From Spirochaetales bacterium (GTDB lineage Bacteria; Spirochaetota; Leptospiria; Leptospirales; Leptonemataceae): a stretch of DNA of 64,000 nt. The position numbers and the translations under genes were made by a program. The notes below the pieces were generated by a model. That model ran no database searches, was not told the origin of the DNA, and saw only the letters and a list, made by a program, of their open reading frames with translations. Shown here in pieces: positions 20,270 through 28,338 of the stretch. The stretch lies in the NCBI GenBank assembly GCA_015075425.1, contig JABTUL010000001.1:1178001-1242000 (forward strand), given 5' to 3'. The first letter of the stretch is position 1, and the number at the start of each line of letters is the position of its first letter.

Positions 20270-21001
20270 TTGTTTCGGCTGCGGCTGCAGATTCTTCTCT
20301 CTTACCTTGCTTTTCCTGTACTGGCCGCCGGTTCCCTTGCCTATCTATTCTGGGTCCGGCGCTACCACTTTGCGGATTTAGAGCATCTTCGCCGGACCTA
20401 CAAAGAGATGCGCGGGCCGGTCATTGTAGTGGCCAACCATCTCAATATGCTGGATTCCTTGCTCATTCACCATGCCCTGGGGTCCGTGAAGGATTATGTA
20501 CGGAATTTTCGACTTCTGGTCTGGAATCTGCCGGCGGCTGAGAATTTTAAGACCACACTGTTCCTGTCTCTTTACACTTATCTGGGTAAATGTATCGCTG
20601 TGAATCGCGCTGCTCCTCCGGAGGAGCAGCGTCAGCTAACGCGTACCCTCAGTGATCTGGTCCGTCGTGGGGAGCGGCTGCTCATCTTTCCAGAAGGGGG
20701 TCGCAGCCGGACCGGGCGACTGGATGCGGAAAACTGGACCTACGGGGCCGGCACCATCATCGCAGCCGTGGACGACTTGCAGGTGCTCTGTTTGTATTTG
20801 CGCAGCCGGAGCCAGGGGGAATACGGATTTTTGCCGGAGCGTGGCTCCATTCTGGAACATAGATTTTCCCTGATCCGGCCCCGGTCCGGTCCTTCCGGGC
20901 AAACTGACCTGACCGGGATGCGGCTTGCGCGCTACTATGCCCGTCAACTTCTTGCGCAAATGCAGGCGCTGGAGCATGAATTCTTTACATCCTCACCCTG
21001 A
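20270..21001 (+). CDS. 1-acylglycerol-3-phosphate acyltransferase family protein (PlsC-like)
   Basis: A 243-residue membrane-associated acyltransferase with an N-terminal hydrophobic helix (about 5-28). The family motifs are NHLNMLD (HX4D catalytic pair) and FPEGGRSRTG. It transfers acyl chains to lysophosphatidate or a similar acceptor. The start is TTG, 3 bases after the ACP stop, so the ACP may supply the acyl group. The downstream transferase starts inside its last 26 bases. Confidence 0.9.
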   Translation: MFRLRLQILLSYLAFPVLAAGSLAYLFWVRRYHFADLEHLRRTYKEMRGPVIVVANHLNMLDSLLIHHALGSVKDYVRNFRLLVWNLPAAENFKTTLFLSLYTYLGKCIAVNRAAPPEEQRQLTRTLSDLVRRGERLLIFPEGGRSRTGRLDAENWTYGAGTIIAAVDDLQVLCLYLRSRSQGEYGFLPERGSILEHRFSLIRPRSGPSGQTDLTGMRLARYYARQLLAQMQALEHEFFTSSP

Positions 21002-21560
21002 GATTCCTGGTAACGATGTCGTTGATTTACGTGCCTGTCGGGATACGTTTCGCCCCCGATTTGTGGAACGGGTGTTCGCTCCGGAGGAACAGGAGCAGTT
21101 GCGCCTGGCTGTCGATGCCACGGTGCTTGGCTGGCTTTTCTGGGCTGCAAAGGAAGCAGCGTACAAAGTGCTGTCGCGTCTGGATCGTGGATTGCCTTTC
21201 CGCTGGAAGCTCTTCGTGGCCCGGATTGCAGAACCGGAGATCCCCCTGCCGGCCTGGCTCAAGGGACAGCTGATCCATCCGGCCGGTTCTCTGAACCTGG
21301 AGATGGAGCTGACCGCAGAATATGTCCACGTCCGCGCCGGACAAAAAGAGGTTCCACCCGGTCGCGTGGCTCTATTACCCCCCGGGAAAGACGAGTCAGT
21401 GGCCGTCAGGGAAATGGCCCTGGAAATTTTTGCCGGGCGATACGGAATGTCCGGGCGCATAGAAAAGCGCGATGGTCTGCCGGTGATTTACTCGGGTGAT
21501 CTTTGTGTGCCTGTCTCCCTCAGCCATCATGGCCGTTTTATTGCTGTTGCTTTTTTTTAA
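20976..21560 (+). CDS. 4'-phosphopantetheinyl transferase superfamily protein
   Basis: A 194-residue Sfp/AcpS-type transferase that would load phosphopantetheine on an ACP. The Mg-binding NDVVDL motif near residue 15 and WAAKEAAYK near residue 65 are the family signatures. The ATG at 20976 has GGAG five bases upstream and opens just before NDVVDL; it overlaps the acyltransferase gene by 26 bases. The gene is convergent with the next one, overlapping it by 23 bases. Confidence 0.9.
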   Translation: MNSLHPHPEIPGNDVVDLRACRDTFRPRFVERVFAPEEQEQLRLAVDATVLGWLFWAAKEAAYKVLSRLDRGLPFRWKLFVARIAEPEIPLPAWLKGQLIHPAGSLNLEMELTAEYVHVRAGQKEVPPGRVALLPPGKDESVAVREMALEIFAGRYGMSGRIEKRDGLPVIYSGDLCVPVSLSHHGRFIAVAFF

Positions 21561-22410
21561 GATCAGCAAGCAGGTGGCGGCTGCTGCTCAGGCTGGCTGC
21601 ATCCAGCGGAAAAAATCCCAGAGGACGAAGAATCTTTTGTCCTTCCTCTGATAGAACCGTTTCCATGAAGCGAATCACCTGGATCGATTCCTCATGGGCC
21701 GGGAGGCGTGCCGGCAGGACCAGGTAGAGGTGGCGAGTGTAAGGATAGAGTCCGCTGGCCACGCTGCGTTCCTCCGGCTGGACCGGCTGATGATAGTCCA
21801 TTTCCAGTGGCAGAACTTTGACTCCACGGATCACATCTGCAGGCCGCACAAAGGCAATCCCTCCGCTCTGGATTACAGCTTCCACGGCACGAACGGTATC
21901 CGGCACTTCAAGCACTGTGTCCGCGATGGACTCATTTTTAACAGCAACAGATTGAAAGAATTGGTAGCGTTCACTGGCTGTGTTGATGCGATAGGCATGG
22001 CTGAACTGCGAATTTTCCGGTCCCTCGTGGTAAATCTGGAATACTGACTGCGGTGAGATTGATGTGGCTTTATGGTCACTGCGGGTAATGATGGCGATGG
22101 CATCAAGTCCCACGGGAATGTGTTGCACCTCATCGCCTGTTTTTTGCACTATCCGATGGATTTCCGGGTTGGTCAGCTTTCGTGATACAGCGGCAAAAAG
22201 GCAGGTCTGGCTGGATAGCGCCAGGTGCGCTACGCCGTTGCCGCGGCCTTCATGCTGAAGCGGCTGTTCCCCGGCCGCCACATGCAACCGATTCCAGTTA
22301 TCCATAAGCGCATTCATTTCAGCGGAGCCGACAGAGCAGAATCGTGTTAAGGATTTCTTCTGGCAATAGGGCAGGGCAAGCAGGGTGAATATCAGGAGCC
22401 GGGCAATCAT
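21538..22410 (-). CDS. PstS-like substrate-binding lipoprotein
   Basis: A 290-residue protein starting MIARLLIFTLLALPYCQK, with a lipobox cysteine at residue 16. The body resembles phosphate-binding (PstS-type, PBP-like) proteins: GSAEMNALMDNW, the EGRGNGVAHL loop, HIPVGLDAIAIITRSD, and SGGIAFVRPADV. It is probably an extracytoplasmic anion or phosphate sensor/binder. No ABC permease genes are adjacent, so a transport role cannot be shown. Upstream in-frame sequence belongs to the att site of the tRNA-Gly element. Confidence 0.75.
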   Translation of the reverse strand: MIARLLIFTLLALPYCQKKSLTRFCSVGSAEMNALMDNWNRLHVAAGEQPLQHEGRGNGVAHLALSSQTCLFAAVSRKLTNPEIHRIVQKTGDEVQHIPVGLDAIAIITRSDHKATSISPQSVFQIYHEGPENSQFSHAYRINTASERYQFFQSVAVKNESIADTVLEVPDTVRAVEAVIQSGGIAFVRPADVIRGVKVLPLEMDYHQPVQPEERSVASGLYPYTRHLYLVLPARLPAHEESIQVIRFMETVLSEEGQKILRPLGFFPLDAASLSSSRHLLADLKKKQQQ

Positions 22411-22417
22411 AGAAGCA

Positions 22418-22459
22418 AAGCGGGCGAAGGGACTCGAACTCTCTCCAGAAGCTTGGAAG
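22418..22459 (-). repeat. att repeat (distal), 3' part of tRNA-Gly
   Basis: Matches 25033-25074 except for one T/C difference. It holds the anticodon-to-acceptor part of tRNA-Gly but no 5' half, so it is an attachment site and not a tRNA gene. Confidence 0.88.
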
Positions 22460-22531
22460 AGAGACCAGCATCCGAACGCAGCCGTATTTTCCCGTGCTGG
22501 GTTGTGTTTACAAGTGCTTTTTTGGGCAATA

Positions 22532-22578
22532 TGCCCACAGTTATGCCCACACTTTCTGCCCACAGTTTGCCCACGTTT
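22532..22578 (+). repeat. Four direct repeats of TGCCCACAGTT (arm-site-like)
   Basis: Copies start at 22532, 22544, 22557 and 22568, spaced 11-13 bases. The sequence is TGCCCAC followed by AGTT, ACTT or GTTT. Similar copies lie near the other att end (24946-24964). Tyrosine integrases bind such short repeats (arm sites) beside the att core; this role is inferred. Confidence 0.6.
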
Positions 22579-22703
22579 TGGTTTCGATTGACGGCGAGTC
22601 CGCCCACATCTCCTGTCTTCAGGGTGTCGGTAGGTCAGGATGAGTTCAAGGCAACCATTCGAGTGGCTTCCGAGGACTATTATCCGTTTCCGACGACAGG
22701 TAT

Positions 22704-23033
22704 GTGACGATTGAGGTGCTTCCCAATTTTGAAGATGTCATGCCTCCGGATTTGATTCCAGCGCAATGTGTCCAAGGAGTTGTCCGAATCGGATTGCATC
22801 GCTATCTTGCCGACAAGGTGCAGTGCATAGCGGAGAGATCGGAAGCCCGGGACCTTTTGGAGCCGGAAGCCCGGGACCTTTTGGAGCAGGACCTCATCCT
22901 GCTCTCCGAGAGATTGTTGCTGTGGACGGATGAAGCGATCGAAAAAGACCTCAGACCCTCTCCGGATATCCCCGTCCAGTCAGTCATCGCAGGCCGGAAC
23001 ACGCTGCTGGCCCACCTGGAGGGTGTCCGGTAA
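22704..23033 (+). CDS. Unrecognised protein in tRNA-Gly element
   Basis: A 109-residue reading frame with GTG start, inside the element. I do not recognise it. A 22-base segment near 22841-22880 is repeated in tandem (residues ARDLLEPEARDLLEQ), a local duplication. A short open frame ending at 22707 just upstream (…DYYPFPTTGM) overlaps its start and could be the tail of a lost gene. Confidence 0.4.
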   Translation: MTIEVLPNFEDVMPPDLIPAQCVQGVVRIGLHRYLADKVQCIAERSEARDLLEPEARDLLEQDLILLSERLLLWTDEAIEKDLRPSPDIPVQSVIAGRNTLLAHLEGVR

Positions 23034-23044
23034 CGGTACGGCGC

Positions 23045-23269
23045 TTGCACTATTACCGGCCGTCAAAATTTGTCTATTGCCACCTCAAAGACGGAAAGGT
23101 GATCTGGATTCCTGTGGCTGCCGGAATCTACAAGCACCTGCGGGAAACGGATCTGGCCGGCTTTCTGGAAGATCCCGCTATTGTCACGGATTACACCCGG
23201 CGGGCTCTGCAAATCGCTCCCTGGACCAACATCTTGCGCGAGTTCCCGGCCGACGTCGGCAACGGGTAG
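23045..23269 (+). CDS. Unrecognised small protein in tRNA-Gly element
   Basis: A 74-residue frame with TTG start, 11 bases after the previous gene. The composition is protein-like (HLKDGKVIWIPVAAGIYK, then TDYTRRALQIAPW), but I see no known family. It may be the second gene of a small pair with the upstream frame. Confidence 0.4.
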   Translation: MHYYRPSKFVYCHLKDGKVIWIPVAAGIYKHLRETDLAGFLEDPAIVTDYTRRALQIAPWTNILREFPADVGNG

Positions 23270-23400
23270 CCGGGTCCGCAGAAGAAGTCCGGCTCAGGAG
23301 CCGATGGCTCAAGCTATGGGCCCGAATTTTTCCCCGTTTGGCTGGGTCAGTGCTGGAAAAAAGAAGTGCAAGTCCCGCCTCACATGGTATCATGCTCTCC

Positions 23401-23628
23401 ATGGGCGTCAATGCAGCACAGCGAATTGAGGAAGAATTTCAAACCTTGTCCGTGGAGGAACGCTGGAAGCTGGTGGAGCATCTGGCTGCCAATCTCTGGA
23501 CAGCGTGGGACTCTCAGGTCGAAGACGATTCCAATAGCGGAAAGCTGGATTATTTAGTCGCGGAAGTCCAATCCGAAATCCAATCTGGCCAGACCGTTTC
23601 CTTGAATGAAGTCCTCCACAACTCGTAG
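23401..23628 (+). CDS. Putative antitoxin of a type II pair
   Basis: A 75-residue acidic helical protein (RIEEEFQTLSVEERWKLVEHLA, then an acidic C-terminus). It resembles small antitoxins placed before ParE/RelE-like toxins. Its last 23 bases overlap the start of such a toxin fragment. An ATG at 23392 is an alternative start. Family assignment is by pattern and context only. Confidence 0.5.
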   Translation: MGVNAAQRIEEEFQTLSVEERWKLVEHLAANLWTAWDSQVEDDSNSGKLDYLVAEVQSEIQSGQTVSLNEVLHNS

Positions 23629-23800
23629 ATTTCGGGAAAATTTTGCCGGGCTCCCGGGACCGGTGCGTGCGATGGCCGTAAAGCAATACCGGCTCTGGAT
23701 TCGAGATCCCGATCAGCGCCCTTATGGCAATGGGCCGCGAAAGGCTCTCCGTAATTTTTTCTCGACAGAGGGGGCACCATTGTGTACCCTTTGCTTATGA
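23606..23800 (+). pseudogene. Truncated RelE/ParE-type toxin
   Basis: The first ~37 residues (TTRRFRENFAGLPGPVRAMAVKQYRLWIRDPDQRP, given here in part) follow the N-terminal pattern of ParE/HigB-like toxins. After that the reading changes character and the C-terminal half of the fold is missing. Toxins of this family are normally ~85-110 residues, so this one is broken by a deletion around 23710-23760. Confidence 0.5.
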
Positions 23801-24033
23801 AAATCGTTCCGCTGAAGGAATTGAAAGCCAACCTGGCGATGTATGCAGAGGAAGCGGCCGCCGGAGAAACCATTGAAATTACGCGGTATAACCGGCCTTA
23901 TGTGCGATTGATAACGGCATCTTCTGACGGATTGCGCCGGGGCTCACGCTTGGGAATGGCTGAATTGAAATCCGCAGGCAAGGCCGCATCACAGGGCGCG
24001 TATCTGGAAGTCCTCCTGAAAGATCGTGAGTAG
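23797..24033 (+). CDS. Phd/YefM-family antitoxin
   Basis: A 78-residue protein starting MKIVPLKELKANLAMY, with ETIEITRYNRPYVRLI, the standard Phd/YefM N-terminal DNA-binding fold. The ATG at 23797 was chosen over an upstream frame at 23782. The last 8 bases overlap a PIN-domain toxin frame, the usual antitoxin-toxin coupling. Confidence 0.8.
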   Translation: MKIVPLKELKANLAMYAEEAAAGETIEITRYNRPYVRLITASSDGLRRGSRLGMAELKSAGKAASQGAYLEVLLKDRE

Positions 24034-24211
24034 AGCCTATTTAGACACATCTGCCTACCTGGCCATCCTTTTGGGAGAAGAGCCGGCAGACGTGGTCCGG
24101 CGGCGGACCAGGGGAAAGGGGTTTTGCTCAAGCGTTCTACTCCTGGCCGAAGCAGAAAGATACCCTTGTGCATCTGGTCCGGTCCGGAAATCTACCCGAA
24201 TCAATATTTGA
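24026..24211 (+). pseudogene. Truncated, frameshifted VapC-type PIN toxin
   Basis: The frame starts MSRAYLDTSAYLAILLGEEPA, giving the first PIN aspartate, and continues to LLLAEAER with the expected second acidic residue. The frame then shifts near 24160: another frame continues VHLVRSGNLPE, typical of PIN proteins. The sequence is cut off where the truncated integrase gene ends. PIN toxins are ~130 residues, so less than half remains. Confidence 0.6.
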
Positions 24212-24914
24212 ACTGGCATTTGCACAAATCGGAAATGACCGTAATGATTCCCCGAGCCAGATCCACGTCTTTCCAGGTGAGGGCTTGAATTTCCCCCAGA
24301 CGCATTCCGGTCGAAGCTGCCAGGAGGCAGGCCGTTCTGGCCCGTAAATCTTTCCAGGTTCCTTCCCTGAATAGACGCGACGCTTCGTCGATCGTAAGGA
24401 CTCCGGTGCGCTTTTGTGGCTCGGTGGAAACGGTGGGAATGCGGGGGAGGCGGTCCACGTAACCCGCTTCCTCGGCTGCAATGAGTATCTGCCGCAGGCT
24501 GACGAGGATCTGGTGTACCCGGGCTCCGCTCAGTCGGGCAAAGAGAACATCTCGGAATCTTTTTATATCTATTGTGGCTATTTCATCCAGCCGTCGGTCT
24601 GCAAATTCTGGCAGGAGATAGAGTTCGAGAATTCTCGTCCGCTCCCGGCTGTTGCGTTCGGAATGCCTCTTGCCGGACGTCCGCCGGTCCATGCTCCAGG
24701 TGCTATCCCAGGCAAAAAAGTTTTCGGTAAATTCCCGGAACGTGGGGTTGGCTCGCTTTCTGGCCTGAGTGGCAAAATGGGAGTAATTTTCGCGGACCCA
24801 TTTTTCCGCACGTTTGCGGTTGCTCTCGCGGGTGCTCTGGTGGGCGACAACTTGGCCACCTTCTCTCACCTGAACGTAGTAGGTGCGGCCTCGACGGTAC
24901 AGGGTAACATTCAC
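24201..24914 (-). pseudogene. Truncated tyrosine-recombinase integrase
   Basis: Phage-type integrase with an N-terminal arm-binding region (VTLYRRGRTYYVQVREGG), a core-binding SAM-like domain (about 70-165) and box I with the first catalytic arginine (ASTGMRLGEIQALTW). The sequence stops soon after. The box II H-x-x-R and the tyrosine nucleophile are absent, so it should be inactive. The GTG start at 24914 has an AAGGAG seven bases upstream. It is the first gene next to the tRNA, as expected for a tRNA-integrated element. Confidence 0.85.
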
Positions 24915-24945
24915 GGGCAGACTCCTTGCTTCTGCGCATGGACCA

Positions 24946-24964
24946 TGCCCACACGCCCACAGTT
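24946..24964 (+). repeat. Arm-site-like repeats near the tRNA end
   Basis: TGCCCACAC and CGCCCACAGTT, matching the 11-base repeat found four times near the distal att site. They lie between the integrase start and the att core. Confidence 0.5.
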
Positions 24965-25033
24965 CGTTGCGCCCGTTTTCGGGTGGCAATTTCACAGAAT
25001 GCGGAGAACTGGCCGTTCTCGTTATTCTGAGTA

Positions 25034-25104
25034 AGCGGGCGAAGGGACTCGAACCCTCTCCAGAAGCTTGGAAGGCTGCTGTGCTACCGTTACACTACGC
25101 CCGC
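25034..25104 (-). tRNA. tRNA-Gly (UCC)
   Basis: On the minus strand the sequence folds as a 71-base tRNA: acceptor GCGGGCG/CGCCCGC, D arm GTGT/GCAC, anticodon loop CTTCCAA (anticodon TCC) and T loop TTCGAGT. The discriminator is T and CCA is not encoded. The anticodon stem GCAGC/GCTTC has one C-T mismatch. Its 3' portion forms one att repeat of the integrated element. Confidence 0.92.
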
Positions 25105-25150
25105 TTGGTCAGCAGCTTTCTTAATACGGCGGCCACTGTCAATACAAACT

Positions 25151-25855
25151 CTAAAGGCGTCCTGTGGGGCCGCCATAGTTGATTTCAAATATGTCGTACG
25201 TGGTTTCGCGAACGGTGGCGAAGTAGTGAACAGACACGCCCATATGATATTCTGGCTGATAGCGGATCAGCTTGAGCAAATGTTGAGCCATCGCTTCGTT
25301 GCTCAAAGAGAATGGGTGAACCTTGCGTCTTTTGCGATCCAGGTAGATGCCCTCCCAGGATTTTACAGTAAGGCCGCGCTTCTCGAGGCGCAGAACCCGG
25401 CCAAAAATATCAAAGCTTGATTTATCGCCGGTCTTGGGAGTTTTGAAAACTCTGTCGATGCTTTCCGGCAGGATCTCTGCCTGAGGAAAGGCTGCTAAAA
25501 CTTCTGTGCGACTGGAGAGAGAAAAGGCAGCAATCCGATGCACCTTATACTCAATAATCATTTCCTTTTCCAGGTTGGACAGCATGAAGTTAATGAGATT
25601 CTTATTCTCCGGAGTATCCCGGATGCTTAACTCAAAAGTATCCAGCACAGGATTGAAGCACTGGTAGTTACTTTCCTCACATTTTTCTCCGCCATCATAA
25701 CCGGCCCGGTCGGCAATGCCTTCATAAGATTTAGTAATCATTCCTTTGTGTTCGAGCTTGATTAAGCGGATGATGGCGATGCCCCGGGCCGATTCTCCAG
25801 CGGCATGCAGGCTGCTTAAAGAAAGCGCCAGAAGTACAATCAGTCGCCCCAGCAT
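25151..25855 (-). CDS. Secreted protein of unknown function
   Basis: The start at 25855 gives a clear signal peptide (MLGRLIVLLALSLSSLHAAGES) and a 234-residue protein. The mature part has two similar segments, KLEHKGMITKSYEGIADRAG near the start and RLEKRGLTVKSWEGIYLDRK later, suggesting an internal duplication. I do not recognise the family. It overlaps nothing, but it starts 2 bases from the stop of the hydrolase gene upstream, so the two form an operon. Confidence 0.65.
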   Translation of the reverse strand: MLGRLIVLLALSLSSLHAAGESARGIAIIRLIKLEHKGMITKSYEGIADRAGYDGGEKCEESNYQCFNPVLDTFELSIRDTPENKNLINFMLSNLEKEMIIEYKVHRIAAFSLSSRTEVLAAFPQAEILPESIDRVFKTPKTGDKSSFDIFGRVLRLEKRGLTVKSWEGIYLDRKRRKVHPFSLSNEAMAQHLLKLIRYQPEYHMGVSVHYFATVRETTYDIFEINYGGPTGRL

Positions 25856-25856
25856 A

Positions 25857-26915
25857 TTAGTATGTTCGGTCCGCAGTAGATTTGAGTAAAGGGGGCTCAT
25901 CCGCACGCCGGGTTTTGCCAGAAAGCCACTGTAGAGCTGCATTGTAAATTACATCGTGCCGGCCCCTGTAGATCCGCAGCGCTTTTCTTTCTCTATCCCG
26001 GCTGAGCAAAATGTCCGCGCCGGCCGCACCAAAGAGCTCAAGTTCTCCGGAAGGCTGGATATCACCGATAAGCTGGGCCGGGTTTTCACTGATGGCATGC
26101 TCGGCAGACACAAGTCGGTTGTAGCTCCATATACTGTGGATGGGCGGCACAAAGTTGTCATCAAGGCCTGTGGCTAAAAAGATATGCAGGTCTTTTAGTT
26201 TGCGTCGGTCCAGGTAATTTGCCGGGCTCCGTTCCGTGCAGCTTTCATGGGCCCGTGTACTGCGCAAGGGATTGCCGCCGCAGATGCGTTCCACATTGTC
26301 TGGATAGTGCCAATCCCGGCGGCGTACGGAATTGTACCACTCGGTCAGGTCATAGATGGGAGACCAGACGGCAATGGCAGAAAGGAGGTCAGGATGCCTG
26401 GCTGCAAGCAAGAGGCCCATCGTTGCACCACCGCTGTAACCGGTAAGATAGACCTTTTTTTTGTCCACCCGCGCGTTCGCATAGGCATAGGACATGGCAT
26501 CAATGACATCTTTTTCTGCTGCATCCGATAGGGCGTAGGGGCTCTGGAATCTACCCCGATAATCGGGCAGCACCAGAATCCAATCGTTGTCCTGGGCCCA
26601 CTGCGCGTAGGGAATGCTGAAGCTTTGTTTGTAGGTGGAACTCCAGCTATGCAGTCCAATAAGCAGCGGCCGGGGTTTGTTGCCCCCCGGGTTGTAAAAT
26701 AGCATTCGCTGTAGCTTTCCGTCAAAGCTTGATGGCAAAGCGATTTCCTGCATGTGTCCGGCAAGTTCGTTCCAGTATGAATCGGTATGGCGGAGCATGA
26801 GCCGGACCGATTCCATGTTTCCGTAGGAGGTGAGAATTGTTGTGGCCGGGGCCGCGCAGTGGCTAATTATATAGACCGCCATAACTATAGAGAGGACTAT
26901 GCGCCATGGTCGCAT
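25857..26915 (-). CDS. Alpha/beta hydrolase, prolyl-oligopeptidase/esterase type, probable lipoprotein
   Basis: A 352-residue protein with an N-terminal hydrophobic segment ending in ISHCAAP (possible lipobox, Cys20). The fold shows GLHSWSSTYKQ (oxyanion region), the nucleophile elbow GYSGGA, the acid near GLDDNFVPP and a late RGRHD histidine. These are features of the S9/esterase-type hydrolases. The substrate cannot be inferred. It is divergent from the following membrane-protein gene. Confidence 0.8.
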   Translation of the reverse strand: MRPWRIVLSIVMAVYIISHCAAPATTILTSYGNMESVRLMLRHTDSYWNELAGHMQEIALPSSFDGKLQRMLFYNPGGNKPRPLLIGLHSWSSTYKQSFSIPYAQWAQDNDWILVLPDYRGRFQSPYALSDAAEKDVIDAMSYAYANARVDKKKVYLTGYSGGATMGLLLAARHPDLLSAIAVWSPIYDLTEWYNSVRRRDWHYPDNVERICGGNPLRSTRAHESCTERSPANYLDRRKLKDLHIFLATGLDDNFVPPIHSIWSYNRLVSAEHAISENPAQLIGDIQPSGELELFGAAGADILLSRDRERKALRIYRGRHDVIYNAALQWLSGKTRRADEPPLLKSTADRTY

Positions 26916-26987
26916 AAGAAAAATTCGGCATTCCGGAAAGGTAGAAAAGTCTTTTTATTTGGAGGGACTGAGAAAAAATGGGCTACT

Positions 26988-28313
26988 ATGGATAGCGCTG
27001 CCATTCTCTCCGGTCTCATTTTCCTGGGCATGTCCCTTCTTGGCAGCGCTCTGATCCTTGCCAGCGTCCGCTTTCTCAAAGAAGATCCGGCCGCTCTCTT
27101 CAAGCTGGGACGCTACGGTATCATCGTAACCATTGCTTCTGTGGTTTCGGCGATCTGCGTGGCGATAGGCCTGCGACTGGACAGTCGCCATTCTGAGTCC
27201 TATTCGCGTGGCAAAGAGGCTGTGCAAAAAATATGGGGAGGAGAAATCCGACAACCTTCTCCGGCTTTTACTTATGCGGTGCTGCACACGGAAAATTTTA
27301 CCGTGGAAAAAACGGGCGAAGAAAAGACGCGTCAGGTGTGGCGGCATCATGCTGCGAATTTTCAGGCCCAGTCAGTCAAAGTAAATCTGAGGCCCAGTAT
27401 ACGTAAAAAGGGTCTCTTGTTCTACGCGGGCTATGAACTGCAGTATGAATCCAATTATACGATTCGTAATACGGATAAAGTGGTTCGTGATTTTACTTTT
27501 CATTTCGCATTGCCGGATCAGGCCGGCAATATCACGGGCTTTTCCGTGAGCATGGACGGGCAGGTTGCGGAAAATGACGTAAATTTTTCTGATGGCTACA
27601 CATGGAACGGTCGGCTGCAGCCCGGAGACGGAAAATCCTTTCGTATTACCTATCAGGCCAAAGGCAGCGATGCTTTCACGTACGGCCTTGCCGAAACGCA
27701 AATTGAGATAAGGGAACTGGATTTTGAATTGCTCAGCGGATATAAGGATGTCCGTCTCCCCGATCAGGCCATGGCACCCCATGAACATCTGGAGGATGCA
27801 ACCGGATCACAACTGCGCTGGAAGGCCAGTCAGCTCATCACCGGGCAGAATATAGCCGTACGTTTTGAAGCTCCGGGGAATTGGGGTAAACTGGCTCCGC
27901 GTCTTTTCTACTATGCGCCGCTGGCTCTGTTTTTGTTTCTGGGAACGATCCTTGTCACGGCGATTGGCAAAAAAGAGATTCTCCATCCGGTGCATGTCTT
28001 CTTTCTTTCCGCGGGCTTCTTTGTTTTTTATCTGCTTGGTTCGTACCTTCTGAGCTTTGTGCCGGTTTTTGTGGCCATTCTTTTGGCGCTTCTGGTTTCG
28101 AGCAGTATAGTTATTTATTATGTATTTCTAATTAAAAAAGATTTTTTCATGCGCAGAATGTCTGCCCTTGCGCTCGGAATTTTTCAGTGGCTCTTTTCTC
28201 TGGCCTTTTTCTTCCCGGAATATACGGGCCTCTTGATCACTCTGGCGAGTATCGTGTGCTTTGTAGTGCTGATGCGCCAGACTGCGGACATTGACTGGGA
28301 AAACAAATGGTAG
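26988..28313 (+). CDS. Multi-pass membrane protein, CreD/inner-membrane-protein-like
   Basis: A 441-residue protein. Two N-terminal transmembrane segments (about 5-50) are followed by an extracytoplasmic beta-rich domain of ~220 residues (NYTIRNTDKVVRDFTFHFALPDQ; QPGDGKSFRITYQAKG) and at least five C-terminal helices. The layout recalls CreD-type inner-membrane proteins, but I claim no function. The ATG at 26988 is preferred because upstream in-frame sequence overlaps the divergent hydrolase gene. Confidence 0.65.
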   Translation: MDSAAILSGLIFLGMSLLGSALILASVRFLKEDPAALFKLGRYGIIVTIASVVSAICVAIGLRLDSRHSESYSRGKEAVQKIWGGEIRQPSPAFTYAVLHTENFTVEKTGEEKTRQVWRHHAANFQAQSVKVNLRPSIRKKGLLFYAGYELQYESNYTIRNTDKVVRDFTFHFALPDQAGNITGFSVSMDGQVAENDVNFSDGYTWNGRLQPGDGKSFRITYQAKGSDAFTYGLAETQIEIRELDFELLSGYKDVRLPDQAMAPHEHLEDATGSQLRWKASQLITGQNIAVRFEAPGNWGKLAPRLFYYAPLALFLFLGTILVTAIGKKEILHPVHVFFLSAGFFVFYLLGSYLLSFVPVFVAILLALLVSSSIVIYYVFLIKKDFFMRRMSALALGIFQWLFSLAFFFPEYTGLLITLASIVCFVVLMRQTADIDWENKW

Positions 28314-28330
28314 CCCCGCAGTAGCGGGGC
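28313..28330. terminator. Hairpin between convergent genes
   Basis: A perfect GCCCCGC/GCGGGGC stem with AGTA loop directly after the stop of the upstream plus-strand gene and just before the end of the minus-strand small lipoprotein gene. No T tract follows. It could serve both directions. Confidence 0.45.
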
Positions 28331-28338
28331 ATCGCCTC

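Larger units (their letters stand above)
22418..25074. mobile_element. Degenerate integrative element in tRNA-Gly
   Basis: A ~2.65-kb segment bounded by a 42-bp direct repeat with one mismatch (22418-22459 and 25033-25074). The right copy is the 3' part of an intact tRNA-Gly gene. Inside are a truncated tyrosine integrase next to the tRNA, two toxin-antitoxin remnants and unrecognised small genes. This is the layout of a tRNA-integrated phage or island that has lost most of its cargo. The integrase lacks its catalytic C-terminus, so the element is probably immobile. Confidence 0.85.

Noticed and set aside
22418-22459. Second tRNA-Gly gene
   Set aside because: Only the anticodon-to-3' part is present; the 5' half is missing, so it is an att duplicate.
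26787-26987. Extended N-terminus for the CreD-like membrane protein
   Set aside because: The added 67 residues are antisense to the divergent hydrolase gene and lack conserved features; ATG 26988 opens directly into a transmembrane helix.
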